NCBI RefSeq assembly: GCF_000744225.1
Contig: NZ_JQLN01000005.1
Coordinates: forward strand, 1,550,001-1,614,000
Direction: 5' to 3'
Source: Kitasatospora mediocidica KCTC 9733
GTDB taxonomy: Bacteria > Actinomycetota > Actinomycetes > Streptomycetales > Streptomycetaceae
Length of the DNA: 64,000 bases
Of the stretch, positions 17,190 through 25,806 are shown piece after piece. The notes below the pieces were generated by a model, which searched no databases, was not told the origin of the DNA, and worked only from the letters and a program-made list of their open reading frames with translations. A program made the position numbers and the translations under genes. Position 1 is the first letter of the stretch. The number at the start of each line of letters is the position of its first letter.

Positions 17190-17203
17190 GGCAGAAAGCG
17201 TCC
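17174..17203. promoter_or_regulatory. 12-bp palindrome enclosing a start codon
   Basis: Arms GGACGCTTTCTG (17174-17185) and CAGAAAGCGTCC (17192-17203) are perfectly complementary with a 6-base centre TCATGG. On the minus strand the centre contains the ATG of the unknown protein. It could be an operator for a dimeric regulator such as the divergent LuxR-type protein. It could also be an RNA hairpin that hides the start codon. Confidence 0.65.
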
Positions 17204-17616
17204 TGACGGGTGGTCGGCTCAGAGCGCCGGCCGCGACCGGCGGGCCCGCGTCGGCCGCCGCCTCCGGCGGCAGGACTGCCGCAAGGTCCTGTGATCCTGC
17301 AAGTGTGCTGGTCAGGGCGGGTGGTGGGGCTCGGGGGCCGAGCGTGCCGGGGTGGTGGCGGGGTCGACGGGAGGTCGCGCGACGGGTTTCCCCAATTACT
17401 CTTTTTTTGAAAGGAATTGATGACAGGTCAGACCGGGTGGGGGCTATGGCCGGGTGAGCGGGGTCAGTCCGAAACGGGGTGATCGTCCACAGTCGCTCCG
17501 GAGCGCGCGGAATCGTCACTGAATTGCCCGGTTGCGGCGTCGGCAGTCTTTTCTGCTCTGCCGGTGGGTGTTACCGTGGTGCTGATTTTCGTAAGATTAT
17601 GCACGGGGGATCGAAA
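17204..17616. promoter_or_regulatory. Divergent intergenic region before the wHTH/LuxR regulator
   Basis: About 410 bases between divergent genes. It holds an unusually AT-rich patch (CTTTTTTTGAAAGGAATTG, 17401-17419) leading into a 20-codon ORF. It also holds an inverted repeat CGGCAG/CTGCCG (17541-17546 and 17558-17563) and a weak promoter-like pair TTACCG (17571) and TAAGAT (17592) with 15-base spacing just before the regulator start. The promoter call is weak. Confidence 0.35.
17420..17482 (+). CDS. Possible 20-codon ORF with two Trp codons
   Basis: ATG 17420 is preceded by a good ribosome site (GAAAGGA, about 7 bases away) within an AT-rich patch. The peptide starts MTGQTGWGLWPGE and ends SETG. 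It lies about 135 bases before the regulator gene on the same strand. It may be a leader peptide, a tiny product or chance; only the ribosome site and the local base composition support it. Confidence 0.3.
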   Translation: MTGQTGWGLWPGERGQSETG

Positions 17617-18612
17617 GTGCTTAAGTCTTTTGGCTTGGATGAAACTGCAGAGCGTGTCTACCGGACGCTTCTTCTGCATCCGCAGGGGGAACTCTGCGAT
17701 ATCGCCGCAGACCTGGATCTGACGGCGGATCAACTGCGCGACAAGATGGACCAGCTGAGCTCGCTCGGACTGCTCCGGGCTGCCGCGGGGGAGCAGGACG
17801 GGCCGCAGATCATCAGCCCGGAGGTCGGCTTCGAGGCCCTGCTCGCCCGACAGCAGGCGGAACTGGCGGCCCAGCAGCAGCAGATCGCGCAGTCGCGGGC
17901 CTTCGCCCAGCAGATGATCGTCGAATACGCGAGCCGGCCGATGCCGTCCCGGCCGGGTGAGGAGCTGCTCGTCGGCCTGGACCGGATCCGGAGCGAGATC
18001 GCCCGCCTCACCAGCGAGATCAAGCACGAGGTGATGGCCTTCGCCCCCGACGGGGCGCAGCAGGCGCTCAATCTGGAGGCGGCCAAGCCGCTCGACACCG
18101 AGGTGCTGGACCGCGGGGTGCGGATGCGCACCCTGTACCTGGACAGCATCCGCAACAGTCCGCAGAGCGTGGCCTACGTGGACTGGCTGTCCGAAGCCGG
18201 CGGCCAGGTCCGGACGGTGCCGTCACTGCCGATCCGCATGATCATCATCGACCGTCGGATCGCCATCGTCCCGGTGGACGGAGAGGACACCGCGCACAGC
18301 GCCGTCGTCCTGCGGGGGCACGGGACGCTGGCCGCGCTCTGTGCGCTGTTCGAGCGGGTGTGGGACTCCGGTGTGCCGTTGGGTGAGGCCAAGAACCGGG
18401 ACGCGCGCGGGCTGACCGCACAGGAGCGGGAGTCCGTGCGGCTGCTCGGCCAGGGACTCACCGACGAGGCCATCGCCAAGCGCCTGGGGGTGTCGCCGCG
18501 CACCGCACGGCGGATCGCCGCGGATGTGATGGAACTCCTGGGCGCCAAGAGCCGCTTCCAGGCCGGCCTGCTGGCCGCGCACTACGGCTGGCTGACGCCG
18601 GACGCGCACTGA
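17617..18612 (+). CDS. wHTH (TrmB-like) plus LuxR-type regulator 1
   Basis: Predicted transcription factor of 331 residues with two DNA-binding-like ends. An N-terminal winged helix of TrmB type (FGLDETAERVYRTLLLHPQG) is followed by a coiled Gln-rich segment (QQAELAAQQQQIAQ), then a central domain containing VLDRGVRMRTLY and IIIDRRIAIVPV. The C-terminal LuxR HTH is LTDEAIAKRLGVSPRTARRI. It is clearly homologous to the regulator at 55074-56114 over its whole length. The GTG at 17617 has GGGGGA at the right distance; an ATG at 17599 is an alternative. It is divergent from the unknown protein/peptide-1 unit. The central domain is where an effector might bind. Confidence 0.88.
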   Translation: MLKSFGLDETAERVYRTLLLHPQGELCDIAADLDLTADQLRDKMDQLSSLGLLRAAAGEQDGPQIISPEVGFEALLARQQAELAAQQQQIAQSRAFAQQMIVEYASRPMPSRPGEELLVGLDRIRSEIARLTSEIKHEVMAFAPDGAQQALNLEAAKPLDTEVLDRGVRMRTLYLDSIRNSPQSVAYVDWLSEAGGQVRTVPSLPIRMIIIDRRIAIVPVDGEDTAHSAVVLRGHGTLAALCALFERVWDSGVPLGEAKNRDARGLTAQERESVRLLGQGLTDEAIAKRLGVSPRTARRIAADVMELLGAKSRFQAGLLAAHYGWLTPDAH

Positions 18613-18693
18613 CGCCGGACGCGCACTGAGCTCGGACGCGCACTGACGCCGGACGCGCACTGAGCTCGGACGCGCACTGACGCCGGACGCCCG
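18592..18693 (+). repeat. 17-bp tandem repeats across the regulator stop codon
   Basis: Six consecutive units of 17 bp alternate between CTGACGCCGGACGCGCA and CTGAGCTCGGACGCGCA; the last one is diverged. The array begins in the last codons of the regulator, and the stop is read in the second unit. Since 17 is not a multiple of 3 and each unit holds TGA, copy-number changes would not extend the protein far. It ends inside the terminator hairpin. Confidence 0.9.
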
Positions 18694-18723
18694 CCCGCCG
18701 TATCACCGGCGGGCGGGCGTCCG
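18684..18723. terminator. Bidirectional terminator, 17-bp perfect stem
   Basis: Arms CGGACGCCCGCCCGCCG (18684-18700) and its exact complement (18707-18723) enclose a 6-base loop. It lies between the converging regulator (stop 18612) and the last gene of the 12-gene operon (stop 18727), so it likely ends both transcripts. Confidence 0.9.
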
Positions 18724-18726
18724 AGC

Positions 18727-19749
18727 TCAGGCGAAGATGCGCGCGGTCGAACTGGTCCGCAGGTCGCGCGACTTGCGCAGGTCCCGGGTGGAGACCGTCT
18801 TCTTCAGCCAGCGGTCGGTGCCGTCGTAGCGCGACTGGAACGGCCGACGTCCGTGCACCGCCCGGTAGTTGTCGACGAAGAGCAGCGAGCCCGCCTCGAC
18901 CACCACGTCCTGCTGGGCGGCGTCCAGCGCGGCGACCAGGGCCGCCAGCGCCGCCCTCCCCTCCTCGTCGCCCGGCAGGTGCGACATGAAGAACGGGTCG
19001 ATCCGCAGGTAGGGGTCCTCGGGCGCACCGAAGAGCACCGCGACGGGCTCCGGCTCGTCCCGCATCAGCTGGAGCTGCCGCAGCGACTCGGCGTCCGGGT
19101 CGATCTCCCGCAGCTGCCGCAGGTGTTCGTCGTCGGGCAGGATGAAGTACCGCTGCTGCCGCAGCACCGCCCGGTGCTCGTCGCTGATCTCCACCTCGCG
19201 GACGGAGGCCAGCGTCGTCGGGACGTCGTCGAGGTTGCGCACCCCGAACAGCGCGAGATAGTCGCAGCGGTAGGGGTGGAAGCCGTCCTCGGTGTGCCAC
19301 TCCAGCAGCACGTCGCTGCCGTGCCCGCTCTGCTGGCCCTCCTCGCCGGGGATCGGCAGGACGTTCTGGATCAGCCGGCCCTGCTGGAGGGTCGACCAGC
19401 CGAAGACGTCCCCGAGAGCGGCCGTCAGCAGCGCGAGGTAGGCCTCCTCGCGGCGGGCCGTCGTGATCGTGGCGGCGTCCTGCCAGTGCAGCGGGGTCGG
19501 CCCGACCCGGCGGTCGTCCACCGGCAGCCCGCGCACCATGCAGGCAGCGGCCGGCTCCTCGCTGCGGAAGCGCTGCAGGAAGGCCCGCAGCTCGGCGGGC
19601 AGCCCGGGCAGGAACCGCCAGAGCTCGTCACTGAAGGCCGGCTCTGCGGGGTCCTGGCCGGTGGCCAGCAGCTGGGCCAGGACGGCCTCCACCTCGGTGA
19701 TCTCTGCCGCCGAGAGGTCGTAGGTGAGGACGGACGGGTGGAGCGACAT
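18727..19749 (-). CDS. VioC/AsnO-like Fe(II)/2-oxoglutarate amino-acid beta-hydroxylase
   Basis: 340-residue clavaminate-synthase-like oxygenase of the group containing VioC and OrfP (arginine hydroxylases) and AsnO. The iron ligands are H152 and E154 in EWHTEDGFHPYRCDY and H299 in DNYRAVHGRRPF. The following RYDGTDRWLKK is strongly typical of the VioC branch. The probable reaction is 3-hydroxylation of a free amino acid, with arginine or asparagine the leading candidates. The ATG at 19749 has a GA-rich but weak ribosome site. It is the last gene of the operon, 40 bases after the FAAL-NRPS stop. An acidic A-domain pocket at 40351-43875 fits use of a basic hydroxy-amino acid, but that link is inference. 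Confidence 0.9.
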   Translation of the reverse strand: MSLHPSVLTYDLSAAEITEVEAVLAQLLATGQDPAEPAFSDELWRFLPGLPAELRAFLQRFRSEEPAAACMVRGLPVDDRRVGPTPLHWQDAATITTARREEAYLALLTAALGDVFGWSTLQQGRLIQNVLPIPGEEGQQSGHGSDVLLEWHTEDGFHPYRCDYLALFGVRNLDDVPTTLASVREVEISDEHRAVLRQQRYFILPDDEHLRQLREIDPDAESLRQLQLMRDEPEPVAVLFGAPEDPYLRIDPFFMSHLPGDEEGRAALAALVAALDAAQQDVVVEAGSLLFVDNYRAVHGRRPFQSRYDGTDRWLKKTVSTRDLRKSRDLRTSSTARIFA

Positions 19750-19789
19750 GGGACTCTCTCTCTCGTTCTCGAATGTGCGGGACCTGCGG

Positions 19790-22700
19790 TCAGCCCTGTG
19801 CCAGCAGCAGGGCCACGTCCTCGTCACTGAGCTGCTGCAGCTCCGCCAGGTCCCGTTCGAGCGACTCGTCGTCGGCCGTCGCCAGGTGCTGCAGCCGGAC
19901 GGTCTCGGCGATCCGCTCGACCGTCAGCTCGCCGCTCAGCAGGTCGGCGATCGGCAGCTCCACCCCGAAGGCGGCCCGGACCCGGACGGTGATCCGGGTG
20001 GCCTGCAGGGAGTGACCGCCGAGCGTGAAGAGATCGTCCGTCACCGACACCTCGGGCAGCTCGAGAACCTCACGCCAGATGTCGGCCAGCTGGCGTTCGA
20101 TCGCGTCGCGCGGGGCGACGTAGACGTCCTCGCGGCTCTGTTCCGGCTGCGGGAGGGCACGGCGGTCGAGCTTGCCGTTGACCCCGGTCGGCAGTTCGTC
20201 CAGCCAAACAAAGGCGGACGGGATCATGGCGGCGGGCAGCCGCTCCGCCAGGTACGTGCGCAGCTCCAGGGCGCCGGGACGGTCGGTACCGGCTCCCACC
20301 AGGTAGGCCACCAGGCTGAGGTCGCCGGCCGGGCCCTGGACGTCGATCGCGATGTCGCCGACCGCGGGGTGGGCGCCGAGGGCTGCCTCGACCTCGGACG
20401 GCTCGATCCGGTGGCCGCGGATCTTGACCTGGTCGTCCAGGCGTCCGAGGAAGTCGATGGTGCCGTCGGACGACCAGCGGACCCGGTCTCCCGTGCGGTA
20501 GAGCCGCTCGCCGGCGGCGAACGGGTCCGGCACGAAGCGCTCGGCGGTCAGCCCGGGACGTCCGAAGTAGCCGCGGGCCACCTGGACACCACCGATGCAC
20601 AACTCGCCCGGCACGCCCGCCGGAACAGGGTTCGCGCGCTCGTCGAGGACGTACAGCCGCACCCCCGGCATCGGGCCGCCGATCGGCAGCCGGACCTTGT
20701 CGGTGGCGCCCGGAAGCACCGGGTACGCGGTGACGTCGATCGCGGCCTCGGTCGGCCCGTACAGGTTGTGCAGCTCCACGCCGGGCAGCAGGGCGTGGAA
20801 GCGTTCGGCGACGGCCGCCGGCAGTTCCTCGCCGCTGCAGACCACCCGGCGCAGCACGTCCGCGCAGTGCGCCGCGGACGGCTCCTCCAGGAAGCTGCGC
20901 AGCATCGACGGGACGAAGTGGCAGGTGGAGACCTGCTCGCGCCGGATGAGGTCGGCCAGGTAGGCCGGGTCCTGGTGGCCGCCGGGCCGGGCCAGCACCA
21001 TGGTGCCGCCGACACTGAGTGGCCAGAACAGCTCCCAGCCCGACACGTCGAACCCGACCGGGGTCTTGTGCAGCACGGTCTCGCCCGGGCCCAGCTGGTA
21101 GCTGCGCTGCATCCAGTCGATCCGGTTGACCACACCGGCGTGCTGGTTCATCACGCCCTTGGGCCGGCCGCTGGTCCCCGAGGTGTGCAGGACGTAGGCC
21201 AGGCTGTTCGGCCGCGCGAGGGCCGGCGGGCGGGTGGTCGGGTGGTCCTCGGCGGCGCCCTCGTCGAGTCGCACGACGGTGAGTCCGGCGGCCCACGGCG
21301 CGTCCGTCATCACCTGGGCCAGCGCACCGTCGGCGAGCTCACCGGTCGTCAGCAGGACCGTGGGCCGGACGTCGTCCAGTTGGGCGGCCAGCCGGTTGGC
21401 CGGGTAGCCGGGATCCAGCGGGAGATAGCCGCTGCCGGACTTGAGGACACCGACCAGGGCGGCGACCAGCTCCGGCGTACGGGGCAGGCAGACCGCGACC
21501 GGCTGGTCGGGTCCGGTGCCGAGGCCGCGCAGCAGCCAGGCGATCTGGTTGGCCCGGGCCTCCAGGGCGCCGAAGGTGAGGTACTCGTGCTCGTCGACCA
21601 CGGCCAGTGCCTGCGGCGAGCGGTCGGCCTGCTCCTCGAACGCCTGGTGCAGCAGCGCGGCGGGCGCCGGCTCGTGCCGCGCGCCGCTCAGCTCCTCCAC
21701 GATCCGCCGCTGCTCGGCCGGCGCCAGCACCGGAAGGTCGGCGGCGGCCGTACCGGCCAGCCTCGGCGCGGCGTCGAGCAGCACCGTCAGGGCGTCCAGC
21801 AGGCGCTGGACGGACTCCTCGGCGAACAGGTCGGCGGCATAGACGGCGTTTCCGGTGAGGCTCCCGTCGGGCTGTTCGACCAGGTGGATCGAGAGCTCGA
21901 ACTGGGCTCCCCGGATCGGCAGTTCGAACGGAGCGGCGCTGACCGCGCCGGCCTGCCAGGGGGCCAGCATGGTGTTCTGCAGGGCCAGCGCGACCCGGAC
22001 CAGCGGCGCCCGGCCGCCGGCCCGCTCGGCACCGGCCAGCTTGACCATCTCGTCGAACGGGAACTCCTGGTGCGGGTAGGCGGCCAGGCACAACGTCCTG
22101 ACGCGTCCGAGCAGTTCGCCGAACGACGGGGTGTCCGACAGGTCGACCCGCATCGGCAGGGTGTTGACGAACAGACCCAGCGCCTCGGCGGTACCCGGCC
22201 TGGTCCGGCAGGCGGCCGGCGTGCCGATCACGACATCCTGCTGCCCGCTCCAGCGGGACAGCACCGTCGCGAACCCGGCCAGCAGCACCATGTACTGGGT
22301 CGCCTTGCGGGCCGCGCCGTAGTTCTTCAGCCGACCGGCCTGCTCGGCGCTCACCGTGAACGGAAGGGCCGCGCCGCGCCAGGACTGCGTGCTGGGCTGC
22401 ACGGCGTCGAGCGGCAGCTCCACCGCGCGCGCCCCGGACAGGGTCTCGGCCCAGAACGCCGCCGCGGCTGCCCCGTCCCCCTCGGCCGTGAGCTCGTAGG
22501 GACGGACCGGCAGGACGACGCCCCGCGCCGGCCGGCCGGCCAGCGCGTCCCGGTACGCCGAGCCGAGTTCGCGCAGCATCACGCCGAGCGACCAGCCGTC
22601 CAGAACGATGTGGTGGGCGACCAGGCCCAGGCACCAGTCCTCAGGGCCGAGCCGGACCAGCACCACCCGCAGCAGCGGGTCGGCCGCCAGGTCGAAGGGG

Positions 22701-25030
22701 GCCGTGGCCAGCTCGTTGATCACCTCGTGGCTGCGGCGTTCCCTGGCCTCGGGGTCGGGCTCGTCGCTGACGTCGACCACCGGCACGGTCAGCGGCTCGG
22801 CCGGCCGGGCGGTGGCCATCAGGGTGCCGTCCTCCGCGAGCTGGAACCCGGCTCGCAGACCGGGGTGCCGCGCGACCAGGCCACTGACGCACTCGGCCAT
22901 CAGGTCGGGGTCGACCGGTCCGCGCAGCCGTGCTCCGCCGGGCATGTGGTACGCGTCGCCCGCGCCCATCTCCGCCAGCAGCCACATCCACTCCTGCGCC
23001 CTGGTGGCCCGGGCCGGCACACCGTCGTCGGTCAGCCAGACGGCTGCCGTGCCCTCGCCGGCGCCGGTCCCCGACGCCTGCCGGAGCTCGATCTCCCGGT
23101 CGAGCCCGTCGGTGCTGATCCCGTCGAGCAGCCGCTCGACCGACACCTCGGCACCGGTCGCCTGGTGCAGCGCGGCGGCCAGCCGGACAGCCCGCAGCGA
23201 GTCCAGGCCGAGCGCGACCAACGAGAGTCCCGGGTCGATCTCCTCGACCGGCAGGCCGAGCGCGGCGGCCACCGTCTCGGCGGTGCGCGAACGGGCCGAG
23301 CCCGGCCGCGCCGCGGTGGTGACGGCGACCCGCTGCAGACCGTCCGACAGCCACAGTTCACGGCAGGCGCTGCGGCGGATCTTGCCGCTGGTGGTGCGCG
23401 GGATGCTGCCCAGCCGGACCAGCACCACCTCACGCGGCGCCAGGCCGTGGTCGGCGGTCACCGCCTCGCGGACGGCGGCCAGCACGACCGGGGCGTCCTC
23501 GGGCTTGAAGCCCCGGGCCACCTCGTGCACCAGGACGATCTGCTCCTCGCCGCCCTCGTCCACCGAGAACGCGGCGGTGCGGGTCGGCTGCAGCAGCGGG
23601 TGAGCGCGCTCGGCGGTCTGCTCGATGTCCTGCGGGTAGTGGTTACGGCCCCGGACGACCATCAGGTCCTTGGTCCGGCCGGTGACGAACAGCTCGCCCC
23701 GGGACTCGAAGCCCAGGTCGCCGGTCCGCAGGAAGGTGCGGCCGGGGTGCTTCTCCAGGGTGGCCCGGAAGGTGCGCTCGGTCTCCTCGGCGTGTCCGAA
23801 GTACCCGGCGGTGACGGACGGGCCGCTGATCCAGATCTCGCCGACCTCGCCGGGGCGGCACGGCCGGCCGTCGGCGACCACCAGGACGAGGTCCTCGCCC
23901 TGCGGCGTGCCGCAGCTCACCAGCGACCACGCGGAACCCGAGGCGACCGCGGCCGGGGCCGCGAGCTCGGCCCGGCCCTGCGCCAGCGCCGTCCTGCTGA
24001 GGTCCATGACGCGCGGGGCACGGCCGGCCGCCGCCCCGCCGGTGGCGAACAGGGTGCTCTCGGCCAGCCCGTAGCAGGGGTGGAAGGCGTCGGGGCGGAA
24101 GCCCGCCACCTCGAACGCGGCGGCGAACTGCGCCATGGTGGAGCGCCGGACGGGCTCCGCGCCCATCATCGCGTGCCGCCAGCTGCTCAGGTCGAGGGCG
24201 GCCCGCTTCTCCTCGCTGATCCGCCGCACGCACTCCAGGTAGGCGAAGTCGGGTGCCGCCGAGACGGTGGCCCTGGTCCGGCTGATCGCCTCCAACCAGC
24301 GCAGCGGGTCGCGCAGGAAGCTCATCGGGGACATCAGGGTGGTGCGGAAGCCCGCGTACAGCGGCTGCAGGATGCCGCCGATCAGGCCCATGTCGTGGTA
24401 CGGCGGAAGCCAGCTGACACCCCGGCTGTCCGGGCCGGCGCCGACCGCGCGGCTGATGGTCGCGGAGTTGTGCACCAGGTTGTCGTGGCGGACCATCACC
24501 CCCTTCGGGCTGCCGGTGGAGCCGGAGGTGTACTGCAGGAACGCCAGCGCCTCCGGTGCGGGGCCGGGGCCGTCCCAGTCGGCGGCCGCAAGCTCGTCGG
24601 TGATCATCCAGCCGGGCAGGGCGGCCGCCAGCTCCGGGTACCGCTCGGCGAGCAGGGCGGCGCTCGACGCGTCGCTGAGGGCCAAGGCCGCTCCGCAGTC
24701 GGTGGCGGCGGCGAGTACCGCCGTCATGCCGTGCCGTCCGGTCGGCAGGTGCACCGGAACCGCGACGGTCCCCGCGTACAGGCAGCCGAGGAACCCCGCG
24801 ATGTAGTCCGGCCCCGGCGGGTAGAGCAGCAGCACGCGCTCCCCGCCCAGGCCGCGTTCGGCCAGCGCGGCGGCGACGGCCCGGGCCCGCTGGTCGATCT
24901 CCGCGTAGCTCAGGCTCGTCTCCCCGGCGTCGGTGAGGAAGTCGAAGGCCGTCAGGTCCGGCGTGTCGGCCGCACGGGCGCGCAGGATGTCGACGAGGGT
25001 CCCGCCACGGGGACGGAGCGGTGTGTGCAC
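19790..25030 (-). CDS. Lipo-initiation NRPS: FAAL-ACP-C-A-T, Ser-specific
   Basis: 1746-residue starter enzyme. Residues 1-565 are a fatty-acyl-AMP ligase (LQYTSGSTGSPKG at 165-177, YHDMGLIGGIL, YGLAESTLF, GRTKDLMVVRGRNHYPQDIE). Residues about 580-650 are an acyl carrier (GLDSL, Ser 611). The C domain has HHIVLDG at 806-812. The A domain has YVLHTSGTSGRPKG and LYGPTEAAIDV. The T domain has GGHSL with Ser about 1674. The pocket read as D-V-W-H-V-S-L-I-D-K matches Ser well. The FAAL would adenylate a fatty acid, load it on the ACP, and the first C domain would acylate Ser. The GTG at 25030 has AGGAG 8 bases upstream and the FAAL homology begins just after it. There is no epimerase or thioesterase domain. 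Confidence 0.95.
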   Translation of the reverse strand: MHTPLRPRGGTLVDILRARAADTPDLTAFDFLTDAGETSLSYAEIDQRARAVAAALAERGLGGERVLLLYPPGPDYIAGFLGCLYAGTVAVPVHLPTGRHGMTAVLAAATDCGAALALSDASSAALLAERYPELAAALPGWMITDELAAADWDGPGPAPEALAFLQYTSGSTGSPKGVMVRHDNLVHNSATISRAVGAGPDSRGVSWLPPYHDMGLIGGILQPLYAGFRTTLMSPMSFLRDPLRWLEAISRTRATVSAAPDFAYLECVRRISEEKRAALDLSSWRHAMMGAEPVRRSTMAQFAAAFEVAGFRPDAFHPCYGLAESTLFATGGAAAGRAPRVMDLSRTALAQGRAELAAPAAVASGSAWSLVSCGTPQGEDLVLVVADGRPCRPGEVGEIWISGPSVTAGYFGHAEETERTFRATLEKHPGRTFLRTGDLGFESRGELFVTGRTKDLMVVRGRNHYPQDIEQTAERAHPLLQPTRTAAFSVDEGGEEQIVLVHEVARGFKPEDAPVVLAAVREAVTADHGLAPREVVLVRLGSIPRTTSGKIRRSACRELWLSDGLQRVAVTTAARPGSARSRTAETVAAALGLPVEEIDPGLSLVALGLDSLRAVRLAAALHQATGAEVSVERLLDGISTDGLDREIELRQASGTGAGEGTAAVWLTDDGVPARATRAQEWMWLLAEMGAGDAYHMPGGARLRGPVDPDLMAECVSGLVARHPGLRAGFQLAEDGTLMATARPAEPLTVPVVDVSDEPDPEARERRSHEVINELATAPFDLAADPLLRVVLVRLGPEDWCLGLVAHHIVLDGWSLGVMLRELGSAYRDALAGRPARGVVLPVRPYELTAEGDGAAAAAFWAETLSGARAVELPLDAVQPSTQSWRGAALPFTVSAEQAGRLKNYGAARKATQYMVLLAGFATVLSRWSGQQDVVIGTPAACRTRPGTAEALGLFVNTLPMRVDLSDTPSFGELLGRVRTLCLAAYPHQEFPFDEMVKLAGAERAGGRAPLVRVALALQNTMLAPWQAGAVSAAPFELPIRGAQFELSIHLVEQPDGSLTGNAVYAADLFAEESVQRLLDALTVLLDAAPRLAGTAAADLPVLAPAEQRRIVEELSGARHEPAPAALLHQAFEEQADRSPQALAVVDEHEYLTFGALEARANQIAWLLRGLGTGPDQPVAVCLPRTPELVAALVGVLKSGSGYLPLDPGYPANRLAAQLDDVRPTVLLTTGELADGALAQVMTDAPWAAGLTVVRLDEGAAEDHPTTRPPALARPNSLAYVLHTSGTSGRPKGVMNQHAGVVNRIDWMQRSYQLGPGETVLHKTPVGFDVSGWELFWPLSVGGTMVLARPGGHQDPAYLADLIRREQVSTCHFVPSMLRSFLEEPSAAHCADVLRRVVCSGEELPAAVAERFHALLPGVELHNLYGPTEAAIDVTAYPVLPGATDKVRLPIGGPMPGVRLYVLDERANPVPAGVPGELCIGGVQVARGYFGRPGLTAERFVPDPFAAGERLYRTGDRVRWSSDGTIDFLGRLDDQVKIRGHRIEPSEVEAALGAHPAVGDIAIDVQGPAGDLSLVAYLVGAGTDRPGALELRTYLAERLPAAMIPSAFVWLDELPTGVNGKLDRRALPQPEQSREDVYVAPRDAIERQLADIWREVLELPEVSVTDDLFTLGGHSLQATRITVRVRAAFGVELPIADLLSGELTVERIAETVRLQHLATADDESLERDLAELQQLSDEDVALLLAQG

Positions 25031-25101
25031 CGGGGTGCTCCTGGGGTAGCAGTGGCCGTACGCCGTGGCTGATCGGCCGGAACGGAAAGGGGGAGAAGTG
25101 G

Positions 25102-25806
25102 TCAGGCCCGGACGGCGGCGGCGCCGCAGGCCTGCACGAAGGCCGCGAACAGCGCGTCCTCGCACGCCACTTCGGGATGCCACTGGACACCGAGCACGAA
25201 CCGCTTGGACGGGTCCTCGGCCGCCTCGGGCAGGTCGTCGTCGCTGTACGCGGTGACCCTGAGCGTGCCGGGGTCGGCGATGCCCTGATGGTGGTGCGAG
25301 TTGACGACGGCGCTGGGCCCGAACACCGAGGCGGCGATGCTGCCGTCGGCGAAGCGCACCGGGTGCGCGCCGAAGACGCCGGGCTCCGGGAGGTGTCCGC
25401 TGTGGCCGAGCACGTCGGGCAGGTGTTGGTGCAGGGTGCCGCCGTAGTGCAGCGTCAGCAGTTGCAGGCCCCGGCAGACCCCGAGGACCGGCAGGTCGCG
25501 CTCCAGCGCCCCCCGCAGCAGCAGGAGTTCACCGGCGTCGCGATCCAGGCTCGGCTCGTCCGTGCGCTGGTGGCGGGCGTGCCCGTAGCGGGCGGGGTCG
25601 ATGTCCGCGCCTCCCGGCAGCAGCAGGCCGTCGAGGCGGTCGAGCACGTCGGCGTCGAGGTCGTCGGGGGGCAGGACCACCGCGCGACCGCCGTTCTCGG
25701 TCACGCCGCGCACGTACGACTGATGGATCAGCGTCGCCTGGGTGTCCCAGATGTCCCAGCGGGCCTGGGCGCGGTAGGCGGCGATGCCGATGACGGGACG
25801 GCTCAT
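25102..25806 (-). CDS. Class-I glutamine amidotransferase-like hydrolase (PuuD type)
   Basis: 234-residue enzyme of the gamma-glutamyl hydrolase/PuuD group. The nucleophile is C111 in GVCRGLQLL; H210 and E212 in VQWHPE complete the triad. PuuD-like proteins cleave gamma-glutamyl amides, while related domains release ammonia from glutamine for an amidation partner; either could apply here. The ATG at 25806 overlaps the SHMT-like gene stop (ATGA), so the two are translationally coupled. A PuuA-like glutamine-synthetase homologue occurs at 49131, raising the option of a gamma-glutamyl protection/deprotection step. The substrate is unknown. Confidence 0.88.
   Translation of the reverse strand: MSRPVIGIAAYRAQARWDIWDTQATLIHQSYVRGVTENGGRAVVLPPDDLDADVLDRLDGLLLPGGADIDPARYGHARHQRTDEPSLDRDAGELLLLRGALERDLPVLGVCRGLQLLTLHYGGTLHQHLPDVLGHSGHLPEPGVFGAHPVRFADGSIAASVFGPSAVVNSHHHQGIADPGTLRVTAYSDDDLPEAAEDPSKRFVLGVQWHPEVACEDALFAAFVQACGAAAVRA

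Noticed and set aside
18592..18693. The 17-bp array as a CRISPR.
   Set aside because: Units are contiguous with no spacers, are too short, and no cas genes are present.
19724..25072. A 1782-codon open frame on + running opposite the FAAL-NRPS gene.
   Set aside because: It is a GC-bias shadow of the NRPS: no recognisable domains, low-complexity Arg/Gly/Val-rich composition, and the minus-strand frame shows complete FAAL, ACP, C, A and T motifs.
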